The notes under the pieces were generated by a model, which saw nothing but the letters and a program-made list of their open reading frames with translations, did no database searches and had not been told where the DNA came from. From contig JAJRZI010000093.1 in NCBI GenBank assembly GCA_024275295.1, positions 1-40,575 of the forward strand: 40,575 nucleotides of DNA. The letters run 5' to 3'. A program made the position numbers and the translations under genes. Origin of the DNA: Gammaproteobacteria bacterium (GTDB taxonomy: Bacteria > Pseudomonadota > Gammaproteobacteria > Chromatiales > Chromatiaceae). How positions within the stretch are numbered: position 1 is the stretch's first letter; each line of letters begins with the position of its first letter. Positions 1 through 9,593 of this stretch are shown one piece after another.

Positions 1-897
1 ACTCCAATACTGAAGCAAAGGAAAAACATTGAGATAAAACCAGTCAATATCCAGCTCAGTGGGTATGCGCTGCATATCAGCAGGCGCATGGCTAACCGCC
101 GGTTCAATCAATGAAAGTACAAGCAGCACCAAAAAACTACCCACAGCCAAACCAGTCGGCCCCATTGGGCTTACATTTGAGATACGTTTGACGTGTATCC
201 ACAGAGCAAAAATCAGCCCCATCGGGCCACCCACCAGATGAAGCAATGTCATCAGGGTGAAAAACCTGTCATTTATATTTTCACCCAGAAAATTACGTGC
301 CATTCCACCACCGAGGAGCGGCAATACATCAAGGAGTTTCGCTGAGCTCAGCGCTATATATTGTGCGACCTGATCCCACACCAGCCAATATCCGGTGATC
401 CCAAGCATCACCATCAACCACAGCGGCACCATACCCGTAAACCATGAAAACCAACGAAAACCGCGAAAACGATCCAATGCAAATTCACGAAGAATATGTA
501 CCACAACAGCAATTATTGCCGCATCAGATGCATAGCGATGAAGGCTTCGCATAACACCACCCAGGTACCACTGCTCATTCGTAAGATATTCAATGGATTG
601 ATAGGTGGCCTGGATGCCAGTATCAAAAAAGATATAGACATAGATGCCGCTGAAGAGCACCACCCACAGGAAGAAGAAGGCCAGAGAACCTAAATAGTAA
701 AACGGGTTCATTGCTGTACCAAAGGCCAGATTGAACCACGTTTCACTATAGACAAAGAGCTTCTTTAGCGGGTTTTGCAAAAATCTTTTTACAAAATCGT
801 CCCCAGCCAAGTCGCCCTTTGAGGTAGAAAGCAATGATTGATGCTGCACGGATTGATTCGCTGATGATGAGCTGTTTTGTTTAGTGGATGATTTCAT
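1..897 (-). CDS. Cytochrome b N-terminal (b6-type) membrane protein, 3' end outside window
   Basis: An open frame of 299 codons begins with ATG at 897 and runs off the left edge without a stop. After about 45 polar residues come hydrophobic helices with the bis-histidine pattern of cytochrome b: H120 and H134 with 13 residues between them, and H220 and H235 with 14 between them. A 14-residue second gap is typical of b6-type proteins. The short motif HRYASDA and the GITGYWLVWD segment also fit. Family knowledge says such proteins bind two b hemes and pass electrons between quinone and a partner in the inner membrane. The partner is not visible here. The upstream CNBD-rhodanese gene lies 79 nt away in the same direction and may be co-transcribed. 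Whether this is part of a bc1/b6f-like complex or a stand-alone cytochrome b cannot be decided from a fragment. Confidence 0.82.
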   Translation of the reverse strand, partial: MKSSTKQNSSSSANQSVQHQSLLSTSKGDLAGDDFVKRFLQNPLKKLFVYSETWFNLAFGTAMNPFYYLGSLAFFFLWVVLFSGIYVYIFFDTGIQATYQSIEYLTNEQWYLGGVMRSLHRYASDAAIIAVVVHILREFALDRFRGFRWFSWFTGMVPLWLMVMLGITGYWLVWDQVAQYIALSSAKLLDVLPLLGGGMARNFLGENINDRFFTLMTLLHLVGGPMGLIFALWIHVKRISNVSPMGPTGLAVGSFLVLLVLSLIEPAVSHAPADMQRIPTELDIDWFYLNVFPLLQYWS

Positions 898-976
898 GAT
901 TTGAGTAGAGTGGCCATTCTATTCCATAGCATGGCAGACACCCAAAAGAGCCTTATAACGATAGGTCAGTTATTAA

Positions 977-2538
977 CTAACCCTCTCCTTTTGCAGCTTT
1001 TAGCTGTTGCTGAAGATCATGCACCTGGCCTTTCAACTGCATCACTTCAGCAAGCCCGGCTTTATCATTCTCCTCAGATGCCTCTAATAGAATCTCCATT
1101 TCAGCATTCAACTGCCTTTGCCACGATTCCAATTGCTGGATACATTTGTCCCGTTCAGATTTTTCATGTTCCAGCTCTTCAATTCTCTGCATCAAGGCGA
1201 CATTTTTACCATTATCTCCCTGAGCAGCATCACCCGACTGAGAAGCTGCGAGCTTTGCCTTCAAATCCTGCACAGCCTGTTTTAGCGTAGCAACATTAGC
1301 AACAAGCCTGTTCTGCACCTGCTCATATTTTTTGCTGGATTCAACAAGGCGTCGTTCCAATAACTTCGCCTGTTTTGGGCCTCATCACGTTCCTGAATCA
1401 GCTTCGATGTATCTGTAGCTGCATGACCACCTTCGGCACTGGAATCCTGTTGAGGTGCCACTGGCTCATGCGGAACATTGCCTGCTGTGGCCTCCTCCGC
1501 TTGGGATATGCTATTGATTCCACCTTTAAGTACAGCAACTTTAATACCACGCTCAAACAGCAGAAAAGCAGCAACTGCACTTTGGTTACCATCAGCACAA
1601 TAGACAACATATTGGCGATCAAGCGCCAAGCTATCAATCTGAAATCTCAGTGAATGAAGCGGTATATTTTTACTGCCATCCATTCCGTTACGCTGGTAGT
1701 CAACCGGATCCCGTACATCCAACCATATACCGCCAGCCTCAATAACCTTGCAGGCTTCCTCGTAATCAATATCTTTGGTCAGGGGGCGCTTTATAAAAGT
1801 GGCAAAGTCTTCCTTCCCTAAACGGAATAGAACACCGTCAGTAAGCATGGTAACCGAACAGCCTCTGGGGCTATCCGAGAGCAGAGCCTCTTCTCCAAAA
1901 TTATCACCTGCCCCCAAACGAGCCAGCTCTTCAGCCACAGTGTCATCATTGTGTTTTCGGGTTACTGCACAGCGACCTTTGTTAATAAGAAAAAAATAAC
2001 ACCCTTCATCACCCTGTTTAATGACCTCATCCCCAGCTTTTACATCCACCCTCTCCATTAGCATCATGACATTTTGAATGTTGGCAGGTGGTATATGCTG
2101 AACAACCGATGACCTGAGCAGCTGGGTCATCCAGTCTTCATCTACAGCCTCATCAGCTACGACTGAATTACTTTCTGTTTGAGCATGCGACAGCAATCCG
2201 CTAAGCAGCTGGCTCTCAATACTGACAAACTTAACCGGCTCTTTGGCTCTGGCTGAGAATTTTCGTGGAAATTGATGCGCCAGGGCAAAACGTGCGGTTT
2301 CTATATCGTCCGCGATGGTATCCACTACTTTATTATCAAGCAGCAGATCAACCCTACCGGAGAGCAGATAGACATTGTTGGAATCTGTATCACCTTGGCG
2401 AAACAGATACTCACCCCTTTTCAGGCGCTTAACATCTATTTTTTCCAGCAATGCAGCTCTATCCTCATCGGATAGCGTATTAATCGGGACTCGCGTCTTT
2501 AGCAGCCCAGCTTCACTACTTGTTGGCGTTACAGCCAT
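977..2538 (-). pseudogene. Double cNMP-binding, rhodanese and coiled-coil protein, frameshifted
   Basis: ATG at 2538 is preferred because AGAGG lies 8 nt upstream; a GTG three codons earlier is the alternative. Residues about 20-130 and 140-260 are cyclic-nucleotide-binding domains, the second with FGEEALLSDSPRG, close to the phosphate-binding cassette. Residues about 265-365 are a rhodanese domain with the active-site Cys in YCADGNQSA. The frame then enters a coiled coil (QERDEAQ) and breaks at an A4 run at 1373-1376. The coiled coil continues in the -1 frame (KLLERRLVES) to a stop at 977. The span is 1562 nt, one short of a multiple of three, so one missing A restores about 520 residues. 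It is probably a sensor that couples a nucleotide signal to sulfur transfer, but that is inference. It could be a sequencing error rather than a true pseudogene. Confidence 0.75.
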
Positions 2539-2698
2539 CAATGACACCTCTAATACAACTGATTTATTTAATCGTTATTTTTACAGGCAGTGCATATAGT
2601 TACTCATTCTGTGCCCTGTTAAAAAGGAGTTCACCACAGATAAACCCAAGGAACAACATCTGGCGCCCCTCCTATTTATCTATCGGCTATTTTCTGCG

Positions 2699-3199
2699 CT
2701 ACTTAAGATGCATTAATATCTGCAGTAGCACCAAGCTATAGATCCCTGCCAGCACATCATCCAGCATAATCCCCAGACCACCACTCAGGTGTTGATCCAG
2801 ATAGCCAATTGGCCATGGCTTCCAGATATCAAATAATCGGAACAGCAGAAAACCGATCAGGATCCAAATCCATTCGGGGGGCACCCAGGCCATGGTGATA
2901 AGAAAACCAACCCACTCATCCCAAACGATACCACCATGATCATGTACCCCTAAATCATCGGATACCTTGCCACAGAGCCAGATGCCAAATATAAGCATCC
3001 AGAGTAGCACCAGAAGATATACCGTGGGACTAAATAAGGAAAGTATAATATAGAGCGGCACAGCAGCCAATGTTCCAGCTGTGCCAGGGGCTTTAGGAAC
3101 GCCTCCTGAACCCAGACCGAATGCCAGCAAATGCCAGGGATTGCGCCAATTAGGAGACGGCTTCACCCCTGTGTCAGGCTTAAGAGGAGAAGTGCTCAT
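2699..3199 (-). CDS. pgpA: Phosphatidylglycerophosphatase A
   Basis: This removes the phosphate from phosphatidylglycerophosphate to make phosphatidylglycerol in the inner membrane. The motifs NPWHLLAFGLGSG, KAPGTAGTLAA, VHDHGGIVWDEWVG and GGLGIMLDDVLAG match the PgpA family through its full length. Start choice: ATG at 3199 gives 166 residues and puts NPWHLL at residue 20, as in E. coli PgpA (172 residues); ATG at 3232 and a TTG at 3241 are longer options. From 3199 it overlaps the 3' end of thiL by 20 nt, the usual coupling. It is the last gene of the nrdR-to-pgpA block. No clear terminator hairpin is visible in the 160 nt before the next gene. Confidence 0.93.
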   Translation of the reverse strand: MSTSPLKPDTGVKPSPNWRNPWHLLAFGLGSGGVPKAPGTAGTLAAVPLYIILSLFSPTVYLLVLLWMLIFGIWLCGKVSDDLGVHDHGGIVWDEWVGFLITMAWVPPEWIWILIGFLLFRLFDIWKPWPIGYLDQHLSGGLGIMLDDVLAGIYSLVLLQILMHLK

Positions 3200-4136
3200 A
3201 ACCGGGAGAGAGCTGTTGAAGTTCTTGTCCATTTGCCGCAAAACAACGAATACCCGCTGGCGCCTCGATACGGCCTATTCTGGTCAAGCCACACTCAAAA
3301 TCCATCGCAAGCCGCTCTACCTCTGCCTGCTTTTCAGCTGGAACCGTGATGCAGAGTTAATAATCATCGCCAGTCGAGAGTGGCAGCGCCCAGTCATCGC
3401 TCACCTTAATATAATCACGAACAGCTTGGGAGCAGGGTAAGTCTTTAACATACAAGGTCGCACCCACACCACTGGCATCACAGATATGCCCCAGATCAGA
3501 GATCAAACCATCTGAGATATCAATAGCGGCACTGGCCAAACCAACCAGCGCCTGACCTTCTGTTAAACGTGGTGTTGGACGGTCAAGGCGTGACTGTATT
3601 GAGAGAGGGAGACGCGTACGTTCAGTAGCTTGCAGTGCCAACCCGGCATCGCCCAGTGTACCTGTAACATATATCAGATCACCCAACTGTGCCCCATCAC
3701 GACGCAAGGCAGCACCTGGATCGACAAAGCCATGGGCTTGAATAGTGATATTTAACGGCCCCTGGGTGGTATCACCACCTATTAACTGAACGTTATGCGT
3801 TGCCGCCAGGCTAGAAAAGCCTCGGCAGAATGCCTCTAACCAACCTTCATCAACTGAAGGCAGCGTTAGCGCCAAAGTCGCCCATGCCGGTTCCGCGCCC
3901 ATCGCTGCCAGGTCACTGAGATTAACAGCAAGCGATTTATGGCCAAGTGATTCAGGGTCTGCATTCTTAAAAAAATGGACGCCCTCAACCAGGGTATCCA
4001 TTGAAACCACAAGCTCTTTTCCTGCGGGCAAATGCAGCACCGCACAATCATCACCCACACCCACCCTGACATCCGCCCGATGTGTACCACTGTTGGCAAA
4101 AAACCGCTGGATAAGTTTGAATTCAGAGAGCGCCAT
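3180..4136 (-). pseudogene. thiL: Thiamine-monophosphate kinase with an in-frame ochre codon
   Basis: ThiL phosphorylates thiamine monophosphate to the active cofactor thiamine diphosphate. The N-terminal GVGDDCAVL, the SMDTLVEGVHF metal site, NLSDLAAMGA, IGGDTTQGP and DISDGLISDLGHI are all present. Frame reading stops with TAA at 3357-3359 right after STGDDY, where the family has GDDYEL, so the expected Glu codon reads TAA. The same frame continues with LCITVPAEKQAEVERLAMD to a second TAA at 3180, giving 318 codons, close to the usual ~325. A single G-to-T change in GAA therefore explains the break. It starts 6 nt after nusB and overlaps pgpA. A true loss would cost the cell its own thiamine diphosphate route unless salvage exists, so a sequence error or stop readthrough should be considered. 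Confidence 0.9.
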
Positions 4137-4142
4137 TTATAA

Positions 4143-4574
4143 CTATTTGCTGGCGGCGCGGGTCTCTACCGGGCGAATTTTCCTGGCCAATTTATCCAGT
4201 ACGCCATTGATGTACTTATGCCCCTCCTCGGCACCAAATATCTTGGTCAGTTCAACCGCTTCATTAATGACTACCCGATAGGGCACTTCCGGGTGGTGCG
4301 CCAGTTCATACGCCCCTATGCGCAAAGCTGCACGTTCCACTGGATCTACACTTAAAATTGCACGATCAAGGTAGGGGGCTAGCGCTTCATCCAATTCATT
4401 CAGATGCGAGGGGACACCATGGATCAGGTCAGCAAAGTACTCCTCCTCATAACTATTAGGTGCCTCATCATCCTTAAACTGCTGAATAATATCCTTTATA
4501 TTCTGACTGGCCAGCTGCCACTGATAGAGTGCCTGCAGTGCAAGCTGCCTGGATTTGCTTCGTTTTCCACTCAT
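4143..4574 (-). CDS. nusB: Transcription antitermination protein NusB
   Basis: This is a 143-residue, all-helical RNA-binding protein that joins NusE (S10) on boxA RNA during rRNA antitermination. The start KSRQLALQALYQWQ, the middle FADLIHGV and the end PYRVVINEAVELTKIFG with HKYINGVLDKLAR are family signatures. Length is normal (E. coli NusB has 139). The ATG shares its A with the TAA stop of ribH (TAATG), so translation is coupled. It sits in its conserved place between ribH and thiL. Confidence 0.96.
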   Translation of the reverse strand: MSGKRSKSRQLALQALYQWQLASQNIKDIIQQFKDDEAPNSYEEEYFADLIHGVPSHLNELDEALAPYLDRAILSVDPVERAALRIGAYELAHHPEVPYRVVINEAVELTKIFGAEEGHKYINGVLDKLARKIRPVETRAASK

Positions 4575-5041
4575 TAGAGTTGTCGCAACACATTGACCAT
4601 CTCAATAGCTGACAGGGCGGCCTCTGCCCCTTTATTGCCAGCCTTAGTTCCAGCGCGCTCAACTGCCTGTTCGATGGTATCCGTTGTCAATACACCAAAG
4701 GCAACCGGCACCGCATGCTTCAAGGTCACCTGCGCCATGCCTTTAACACACTCCCCAGCCACAAAATCAAAATGCGGTGTTCCGCCACGGATCACTGCAC
4801 CCAAGGCAATAATGGCCTCATACTCACCGCCAGCCGCTATCTTTTCCAATGCCAGGGGCAATTCAAAGGCGCCCGGCACGCGAACCACCGTGAGATCCGC
4901 CTCATTGGCGCCATGCCGTTTCAGGGTATCAATCGCACCATCCAGCAGACTCTCCACAATAAAGCTGTTGAAACGCGCAACAACCAGACAGAATCTGGCA
5001 TTGCGTACCTGCAATTCGCCCTCAATAGTTTTAATGCTCAT
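4574..5041 (-). CDS. ribH: 6,7-dimethyl-8-ribityllumazine synthase
   Basis: This condenses 5-amino-6-ribitylamino-uracil with dihydroxybutanone phosphate to lumazine, the step before riboflavin; family members form large oligomers. The chain has the substrate motif [42 protein letters not shown] with the catalytic His, and [11 protein letters not shown] at 5041 gives 155 residues, the usual size, and is one base after the ribBX stop; GGAAG inside the ribBX end serves as ribosome binding site. A longer start at 5083 would run back into ribBX and adds nothing conserved. Confidence 0.96.
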   Translation of the reverse strand: MSIKTIEGELQVRNARFCLVVARFNSFIVESLLDGAIDTLKRHGANEADLTVVRVPGAFELPLALEKIAAGGEYEAIIALGAVIRGGTPHFDFVAGECVKGMAQVTLKHAVPVAFGVLTTDTIEQAVERAGTKAGNKGAEAALSAIEMVNVLRQL

Positions 5042-5042
5042 C

Positions 5043-6197
5043 TTATTTCTCTTCCTGTAAAGTTGGTGTTGGCGCACTGGCACCGCAATCAGGGCAGACG
5101 TACTCTACAACCTCCAGCCCGAAGCCTGAGAGACCATGAATGCTTTTCGGCGCACTCAATACTCGCATCTTTTTCACCCCAAGGTCTGACAAAATCTGGG
5201 CACCGACACCAAAGGTACGCAGCTCTTTGCCCCTATCTCTTTTGGGTGGCTGGCCTTTCTTTTCATGGATCTGATAATCCCGCATACGCTGGATAATCTC
5301 CCGTGCAGAGTCATGGTTGCGCAGTACAATAATAATGCCCTCACCCTCTTCAGAGATCCAGCGCATAGCGCTACGCAACGGCCAGCCTTGATCAATGCGT
5401 GTGGTACCAAAGAGATCATGCAGTGAATTTTGCATGTGTACACGTACAAGAATAGGCTTTTCCGGATCAACCTCACCCAACACCAGCGCCATGTGCAGCT
5501 CATCATCGATACGATCCTGATAGGCAACCAGATTAAATTCACCGTAACGTGTCGGCAGATGGCACTCTGTTACCCGCTCAACCGTCTTTTCATTGCGCAC
5601 TCGATATTGGATCAGATCTGCAATAGTGCCTATCTTCAGCCCATGCTCCTTGGCAAAAACCTCCAAATCGGGCCTCCTCGCCATGCTGCCATCATCATTC
5701 AGGATCTCAACAATCACGGAGGTTGGGCTTAAACCCGCCAGCCGTGCCAGATCACAGCCTGCTTCTGTATGGCCTGCACGCACCAGCACACCACCAGGCT
5801 GAGCCATGAGCGGAAAGATGTGGCCGGGCTGGGTCAGATCCTCTGGTTTGGCATCAGCAGCCACCGCAGCCTGGACGGTTGTCGCCCTGTCTGCAGCTGA
5901 AATACCCGTAGTCACCCCTTCTGCCGCCTCAATCGAGATCGTGAAATTAGTGGCATGCTGGGTATCCTGATCGCTCACCATCATGGGCAGACGCAACTGT
6001 TGGCAGCGCTCCTCCGTCAGGGTCAGACAGATGAGGCCACGGCCAAAGCGGGCCATAAAGTTGATCGCCTCTGGTGTAACCCTATCGCCAGCAATCAGGA
6101 GGTCACCCTCATTTTCACGATCCTCATCATCCATAATGATGACAATCTTCCCCTGGCGGAGGTCTTCAATAATCTCTTCAGTTGTATTTAAAGCCAT
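5043..6197 (-). CDS. ribB: 3,4-dihydroxy-2-butanone-4-phosphate synthase with degenerate GTP cyclohydrolase II-like domain (RibBX)
   Basis: Residues 1 to about 200 are an intact DHBP synthase: the metal-binding [33 protein letters not shown] and [13 protein letters not shown]. Residues about 205-365 align with GTP cyclohydrolase II but lack its zinc cysteines: where RibA has SEC and RCDCG this protein has HMQN and TRIDQG, and the catalytic RQEGRNIG is NHDSAREI. It is therefore best read as the RibBX variant known in Proteobacteria, in which the second domain has lost cyclohydrolase activity, and a separate ribA should exist elsewhere. A C-terminal YVCPDCG pair of cysteines is an extra. No FMN riboswitch is recognisable in the 105 nt before the start. 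Confidence 0.9.
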   Translation of the reverse strand: MALNTTEEIIEDLRQGKIVIIMDDEDRENEGDLLIAGDRVTPEAINFMARFGRGLICLTLTEERCQQLRLPMMVSDQDTQHATNFTISIEAAEGVTTGISAADRATTVQAAVAADAKPEDLTQPGHIFPLMAQPGGVLVRAGHTEAGCDLARLAGLSPTSVIVEILNDDGSMARRPDLEVFAKEHGLKIGTIADLIQYRVRNEKTVERVTECHLPTRYGEFNLVAYQDRIDDELHMALVLGEVDPEKPILVRVHMQNSLHDLFGTTRIDQGWPLRSAMRWISEEGEGIIIVLRNHDSAREIIQRMRDYQIHEKKGQPPKRDRGKELRTFGVGAQILSDLGVKKMRVLSAPKSIHGLSGFGLEVVEYVCPDCGASAPTPTLQEEK

Positions 6198-6302
6198 CTG
6201 GCTAACTTCTCTCTGCGGTCAATCGATGCCGTGCAAATAATTTTGTAACAGCGAACAGATAAGTTTAACAGAAACAAGCGCATTGCAAAAAAGCAAAACC
6301 GC

Positions 6303-6962
6303 CTATTTTATGAATCCATTTTCTGCCAGAAAAGAGCGGCTGATACCGGTCACAGCAGTGCATTCCGTCTTCTCACCCAGCAACAGACGTTCCAGATAAC
6401 GCGCAATCAGATCCACCTCCAGATTAACCAAAGTGCCTGATTGATAGTCACCAATGATAGTTTTCTGCAAGGTATGCGGCACAATATTGAGTCCAAATAT
6501 TGCGCCATCAATACTGTTTACGGTGAGACTGGTGCCATCAATACAGATAGACCCCTTGGGTGCAATATAACGCGCCAGTTCATCCGGAGCTTCTACCCGC
6601 AGGCGTATAGAACGGGCGTCCTCTTTGCGCTCTAAAATCCGCCCCATGCCATCCACGTGCCCACTCACCAAGTGCCCACCCAATGGCGTGCTCAGCGTTA
6701 AAGCCTTTTCCAGATTGACCCGGCTACCTGATCTCAGGGCGCCCAACGATGTCAACGAAAGTGACTCACGCGAAACATCTGCAACAAACCCATCACCCGA
6801 CAGCTCCACAGCGGTCAGGCAGACACCATTGACAGCAATACTATCGCCAGGCTGCACACCGTCCAGATTGAGGCTGCCGGTGTTAATGTGGAGTCGTACA
6901 TCACCACCGCGCTGCTCACATCTGACAATCTGCCCTATGGCCTGAATAATACCTGTAAACAT
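6303..6962 (-). CDS. ribE: Riboflavin synthase (alpha chain)
   Basis: This dismutates two lumazines to riboflavin and the pyrimidine precursor. It has the two-fold lumazine-binding repeat: MFTGIIQAIG with GDSIAVNGVCLTAV in the first barrel, and LVSGHVDGMGRI with GSICIDGTSLTVN in the second. ATG at 6962 gives 219 residues, the family norm; the open frame extends 43 codons upstream but those codons have no family match and overlap the preceding gene in another frame. ribBX follows after 105 nt. The symbol ribC is used for the same enzyme in some bacteria. Confidence 0.95.
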   Translation of the reverse strand: MFTGIIQAIGQIVRCEQRGGDVRLHINTGSLNLDGVQPGDSIAVNGVCLTAVELSGDGFVADVSRESLSLTSLGALRSGSRVNLEKALTLSTPLGGHLVSGHVDGMGRILERKEDARSIRLRVEAPDELARYIAPKGSICIDGTSLTVNSIDGAIFGLNIVPHTLQKTIIGDYQSGTLVNLEVDLIARYLERLLLGEKTECTAVTGISRSFLAENGFIK

Positions 6963-7077
6963 TAGCCCTTTACCCTCATGACTCACCCTACGGCATCTCC
7001 CCACACCTCGGTCACGCGACCAAGATAGTAGGGAAAATCCCCCATAATAAACATACCTGCCACTACACCCACGACCG

Positions 7078-8457
7078 TTATCCGCCCCCATTTAGAAAAG
7101 GACGCAGAAGAAATTCTGCCATGAGCAGATAGGCTGGGACAAGCACATGAAACAGGTAGCGCCCCTGCACTCCTAACAACAAGGCATGGTGTTGCAGATA
7201 GCCAGTATAGTTATAGTAACCGACCAGGAAGAGATAATAACCAAAAACCACAGCGGTCATTCCCAGCCACAGGTTATCTGATCCATCAAAACGGATAGTC
7301 CGCACCATGAGCAACAGTGCGGCAAAGCAGGTCAGCCCATAAGCCCAAAGCCCATTGGGTGATCGCAGCATGGAGCGATGCGCCTGAATACCAAAGATCG
7401 AGGGTTTCATCGCCTGATCCCAAACCAGATGCATGTAATCCAGCATATTCAGATTCTCTGGTTTGGCCATCTTATATTGACGCGCATTGTTCAGCAGGCG
7501 CCTGGCATGCGCAATATCCCCTGGGTGACGAATCAATTCAGTTGCACGCCATGCCTCCATATATGAGAGCTTGCCCAGCCTGTATTGAGAGACAACCCAG
7601 TTTCTAGCGTAGATCCTGTTTTCCATACATTTTTCATGCGTCAGCACCTGCGCACAACCAGGAACAATATGGCCATATCGAACAAGATTGACGCCATAGA
7701 GCGACAGATTGGCCACCACACAGAGCAGTGCCACAATGGTCAACGACCGGATATAACCTTTCCCGGAACGAATCCCCTGCACCAGTTGCTGCATATCCAT
7801 CAGCAACATGCGTCGCCGCGACAGCAGCCAGACAGCAGCAAAAATCGGCGCTAACATGAGGAAGGTTCCCTTGGTCAGCAGCCCCAGCATGGTACTGATC
7901 AAGAACAGGAGCAGATCAGCAGGCCTGGCAGAATCCAAATGCCCAAACAACGGGCACAAGTAGCGCACCAGAAAATAAATGGCACACAGAGCCAGCAGGT
8001 TGGTTAGGTTATCGTAATTTACGGATGCCGACAGAAAGCTGAACATCAGCGTATTGGTCAGCATCACAAAAAACAGCACCCGCATCAGCCTGCTCTTTAA
8101 CACCAACAGACTCAATCGATAGGCCACTATCAGAAATACCAGAGCCAAACCAATATTGAGTACCCGCAGCGTGGTGTAGTCTGCACTACCAAGCAGGGCT
8201 GCAGCTTTCCCCATCAGAAAATAGTAGAGATAGGGCTGATGTGTCACCAATCCATAGCGTAGAGAGGCATCTGAGTCCTCTATCCCAAACAATGTCTCTG
8301 CATAAAGCCGGGCAATCCCAATATGCGTCATCTCATCAGGTGGCACACCCGGCCCGACGGTAAAGGCAAAATAGAAGAGGCGACCGATAAAGTAGGCACC
8401 CAGCAGGAGAGTGATCCAGAGATCCCAGCGCTGGGTGATTCGGTTGATTGCTGCCAT
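7078..8457 (-). CDS. Polytopic membrane protein, GT-C / DUF2142-like, inserted in the rib operon; C-terminus probably frameshifted
   Basis: The 459-residue frame has about ten hydrophobic segments and, right after the first, the acidic motif VPPDEMTH in a short external loop. That layout (TM1, then a loop with two acidic residues and a His) is typical of GT-C glycosyltransferases and the DUF2142 family, which use lipid-linked sugars at the outer face of the inner membrane. The donor and acceptor are unknown. ATG at 8457 is 2 nt after the ribD stop, so the gene is coupled to the riboflavin operon. The frame ends in a G5 run at 7085-7089; with one more G the reading continues as ITVVGVVAGMFIMGDFPYY, a further membrane helix, to a TGA at 6983, only 20 nt before ribE. 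Confidence 0.7.
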   Translation of the reverse strand: MAAINRITQRWDLWITLLLGAYFIGRLFYFAFTVGPGVPPDEMTHIGIARLYAETLFGIEDSDASLRYGLVTHQPYLYYFLMGKAAALLGSADYTTLRVLNIGLALVFLIVAYRLSLLVLKSRLMRVLFFVMLTNTLMFSFLSASVNYDNLTNLLALCAIYFLVRYLCPLFGHLDSARPADLLLFLISTMLGLLTKGTFLMLAPIFAAVWLLSRRRMLLMDMQQLVQGIRSGKGYIRSLTIVALLCVVANLSLYGVNLVRYGHIVPGCAQVLTHEKCMENRIYARNWVVSQYRLGKLSYMEAWRATELIRHPGDIAHARRLLNNARQYKMAKPENLNMLDYMHLVWDQAMKPSIFGIQAHRSMLRSPNGLWAYGLTCFAALLLMVRTIRFDGSDNLWLGMTAVVFGYYLFLVGYYNYTGYLQHHALLLGVQGRYLFHVLVPAYLLMAEFLLRPFLNGGG

Positions 8458-8459
8458 TT

Positions 8460-9593
8460 TTATACTTTACAGCATTTAGAGGGTACTGCAGTGATGCGCC
8501 AATCCCTGCCCACAGCACGGATATCTGCAATCTCCAGCTCAATCCGATCCTGCATCCGCACTAGACCGGGCAGATGGAATAAACCCTTTCCACCATCACC
8601 CATCAGATGCGGCGCCATATAGATTATCAGCTCATTCACCAACCCCGCCTGCAACAGGCTGCCGGCAAGTCGCGGCCCTGCCTCAAGTAGGATCTCATTG
8701 ATCTCTTGCCGGGCGAGAAATCCCATCACAGCCTGTAGTTCAACCTGTCCATTATCTTCCGGCATGGAGACCACCTCTGCACCAGCCGTTTCCAAGGCAC
8801 TTCGCCGCTCAGGCCCGCCTTCAAGGCAGAAGATTGTTGTCTGCCCCGGAAGAGAGAGCATCTTCGAGTGCAGTGGCATGCGCAGCCTGGAGTCCAATAC
8901 CACACGTTGCGGAGAGGGTAGATCACGATCCAACTCAACACCATCCAGCTCTGCAGCTGTCAGCCGCACATTGAGTGAGGCATCATCCGCAATCACGGTA
9001 TTCACCCCTGTCATCACTGCGGAGCTGAGCGCCCGCAGACGATGGACATCCCTGCGTGCAGCATCTGAGGTAATCCATTTACTCTCACCACTGGCCATTG
9101 CAGTTCGCCCATCCAGGCTCATCGCCAGCTTGCAGCGGACAAAGGGCAGTCCATATTTCATGCGCTTTATAAAACCGGGGTTGAGCGCCTGTGCCTCAGA
9201 TTCAAGCAGACCAGCATGCACCTCTATTCCAGCCTGTCTGAGATGCTCCAGACCACTGCCAGCAACCTTGGGATTTGGATCACCCATCGCCACTACCACT
9301 CGACTGACACCCGCCTGAATCAAGGCGTAAGCACAAGGAGGGGTTCGACCATGATGGCTACAGGGTTCCAACGTGACATAGGCCGTGGCGCCTTGGGCAC
9401 GATCACCCGCCGCAGACAAGGCAATCGGTTCTGCATGGGGTTCGCCAGCACGTTGATGGAAACCTTCGCCGACAACTCTCCCATTTTGAACTAGAAGACA
9501 ACCAACCCGGGGATTGGGGTGGCAGGTATAACGGCCTTTAAGCGCCAGCTTGATCGCTTGCGCCATAAAGGCATAATCCTCAGGCAGGATCAT
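8460..9593 (-). CDS. ribD: Bifunctional diaminohydroxyphosphoribosylaminopyrimidine deaminase / 5-amino-6-(5-phosphoribosylamino)uracil reductase
   Basis: This catalyses the second and third steps of riboflavin synthesis. The N-terminal deaminase has the zinc site [10 protein letters not shown] and [12 protein letters not shown] (His, two Cys, catalytic Glu). The C-terminal NADPH reductase begins near residue 145 with [14 protein letters not shown] and [17 protein letters not shown], and ends with [15 protein letters not shown]. At 377 residues it has the normal length. Its ATG overlaps the nrdR stop (ATGA), and the membrane protein gene follows after 2 nt. Confidence 0.96.
   Translation of the reverse strand: MILPEDYAFMAQAIKLALKGRYTCHPNPRVGCLLVQNGRVVGEGFHQRAGEPHAEPIALSAAGDRAQGATAYVTLEPCSHHGRTPPCAYALIQAGVSRVVVAMGDPNPKVAGSGLEHLRQAGIEVHAGLLESEAQALNPGFIKRMKYGLPFVRCKLAMSLDGRTAMASGESKWITSDAARRDVHRLRALSSAVMTGVNTVIADDASLNVRLTAAELDGVELDRDLPSPQRVVLDSRLRMPLHSKMLSLPGQTTIFCLEGGPERRSALETAGAEVVSMPEDNGQVELQAVMGFLARQEINEILLEAGPRLAGSLLQAGLVNELIIYMAPHLMGDGGKGLFHLPGLVRMQDRIELEIADIRAVGRDWRITAVPSKCCKV

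Noticed and set aside
1370-1380. Programmed -1 frameshift in the CNBD-rhodanese gene
   Set aside because: The site reads C-CAA-AAC, not a good slippery heptamer, and no stimulating hairpin or upstream Shine-Dalgarno is evident; a one-base loss in the A4 run is simpler.
6198-6302. Possible FMN riboswitch before ribBX
   Set aside because: The interval is about 105 nt and I could not find the conserved RFN blocks or a terminator switch.
8698-9318. 206-codon plus-strand open frame inside ribD
   Set aside because: It is a shadow of ribD on the opposite strand, with low-complexity Ser/Arg composition and no ribosome binding site.
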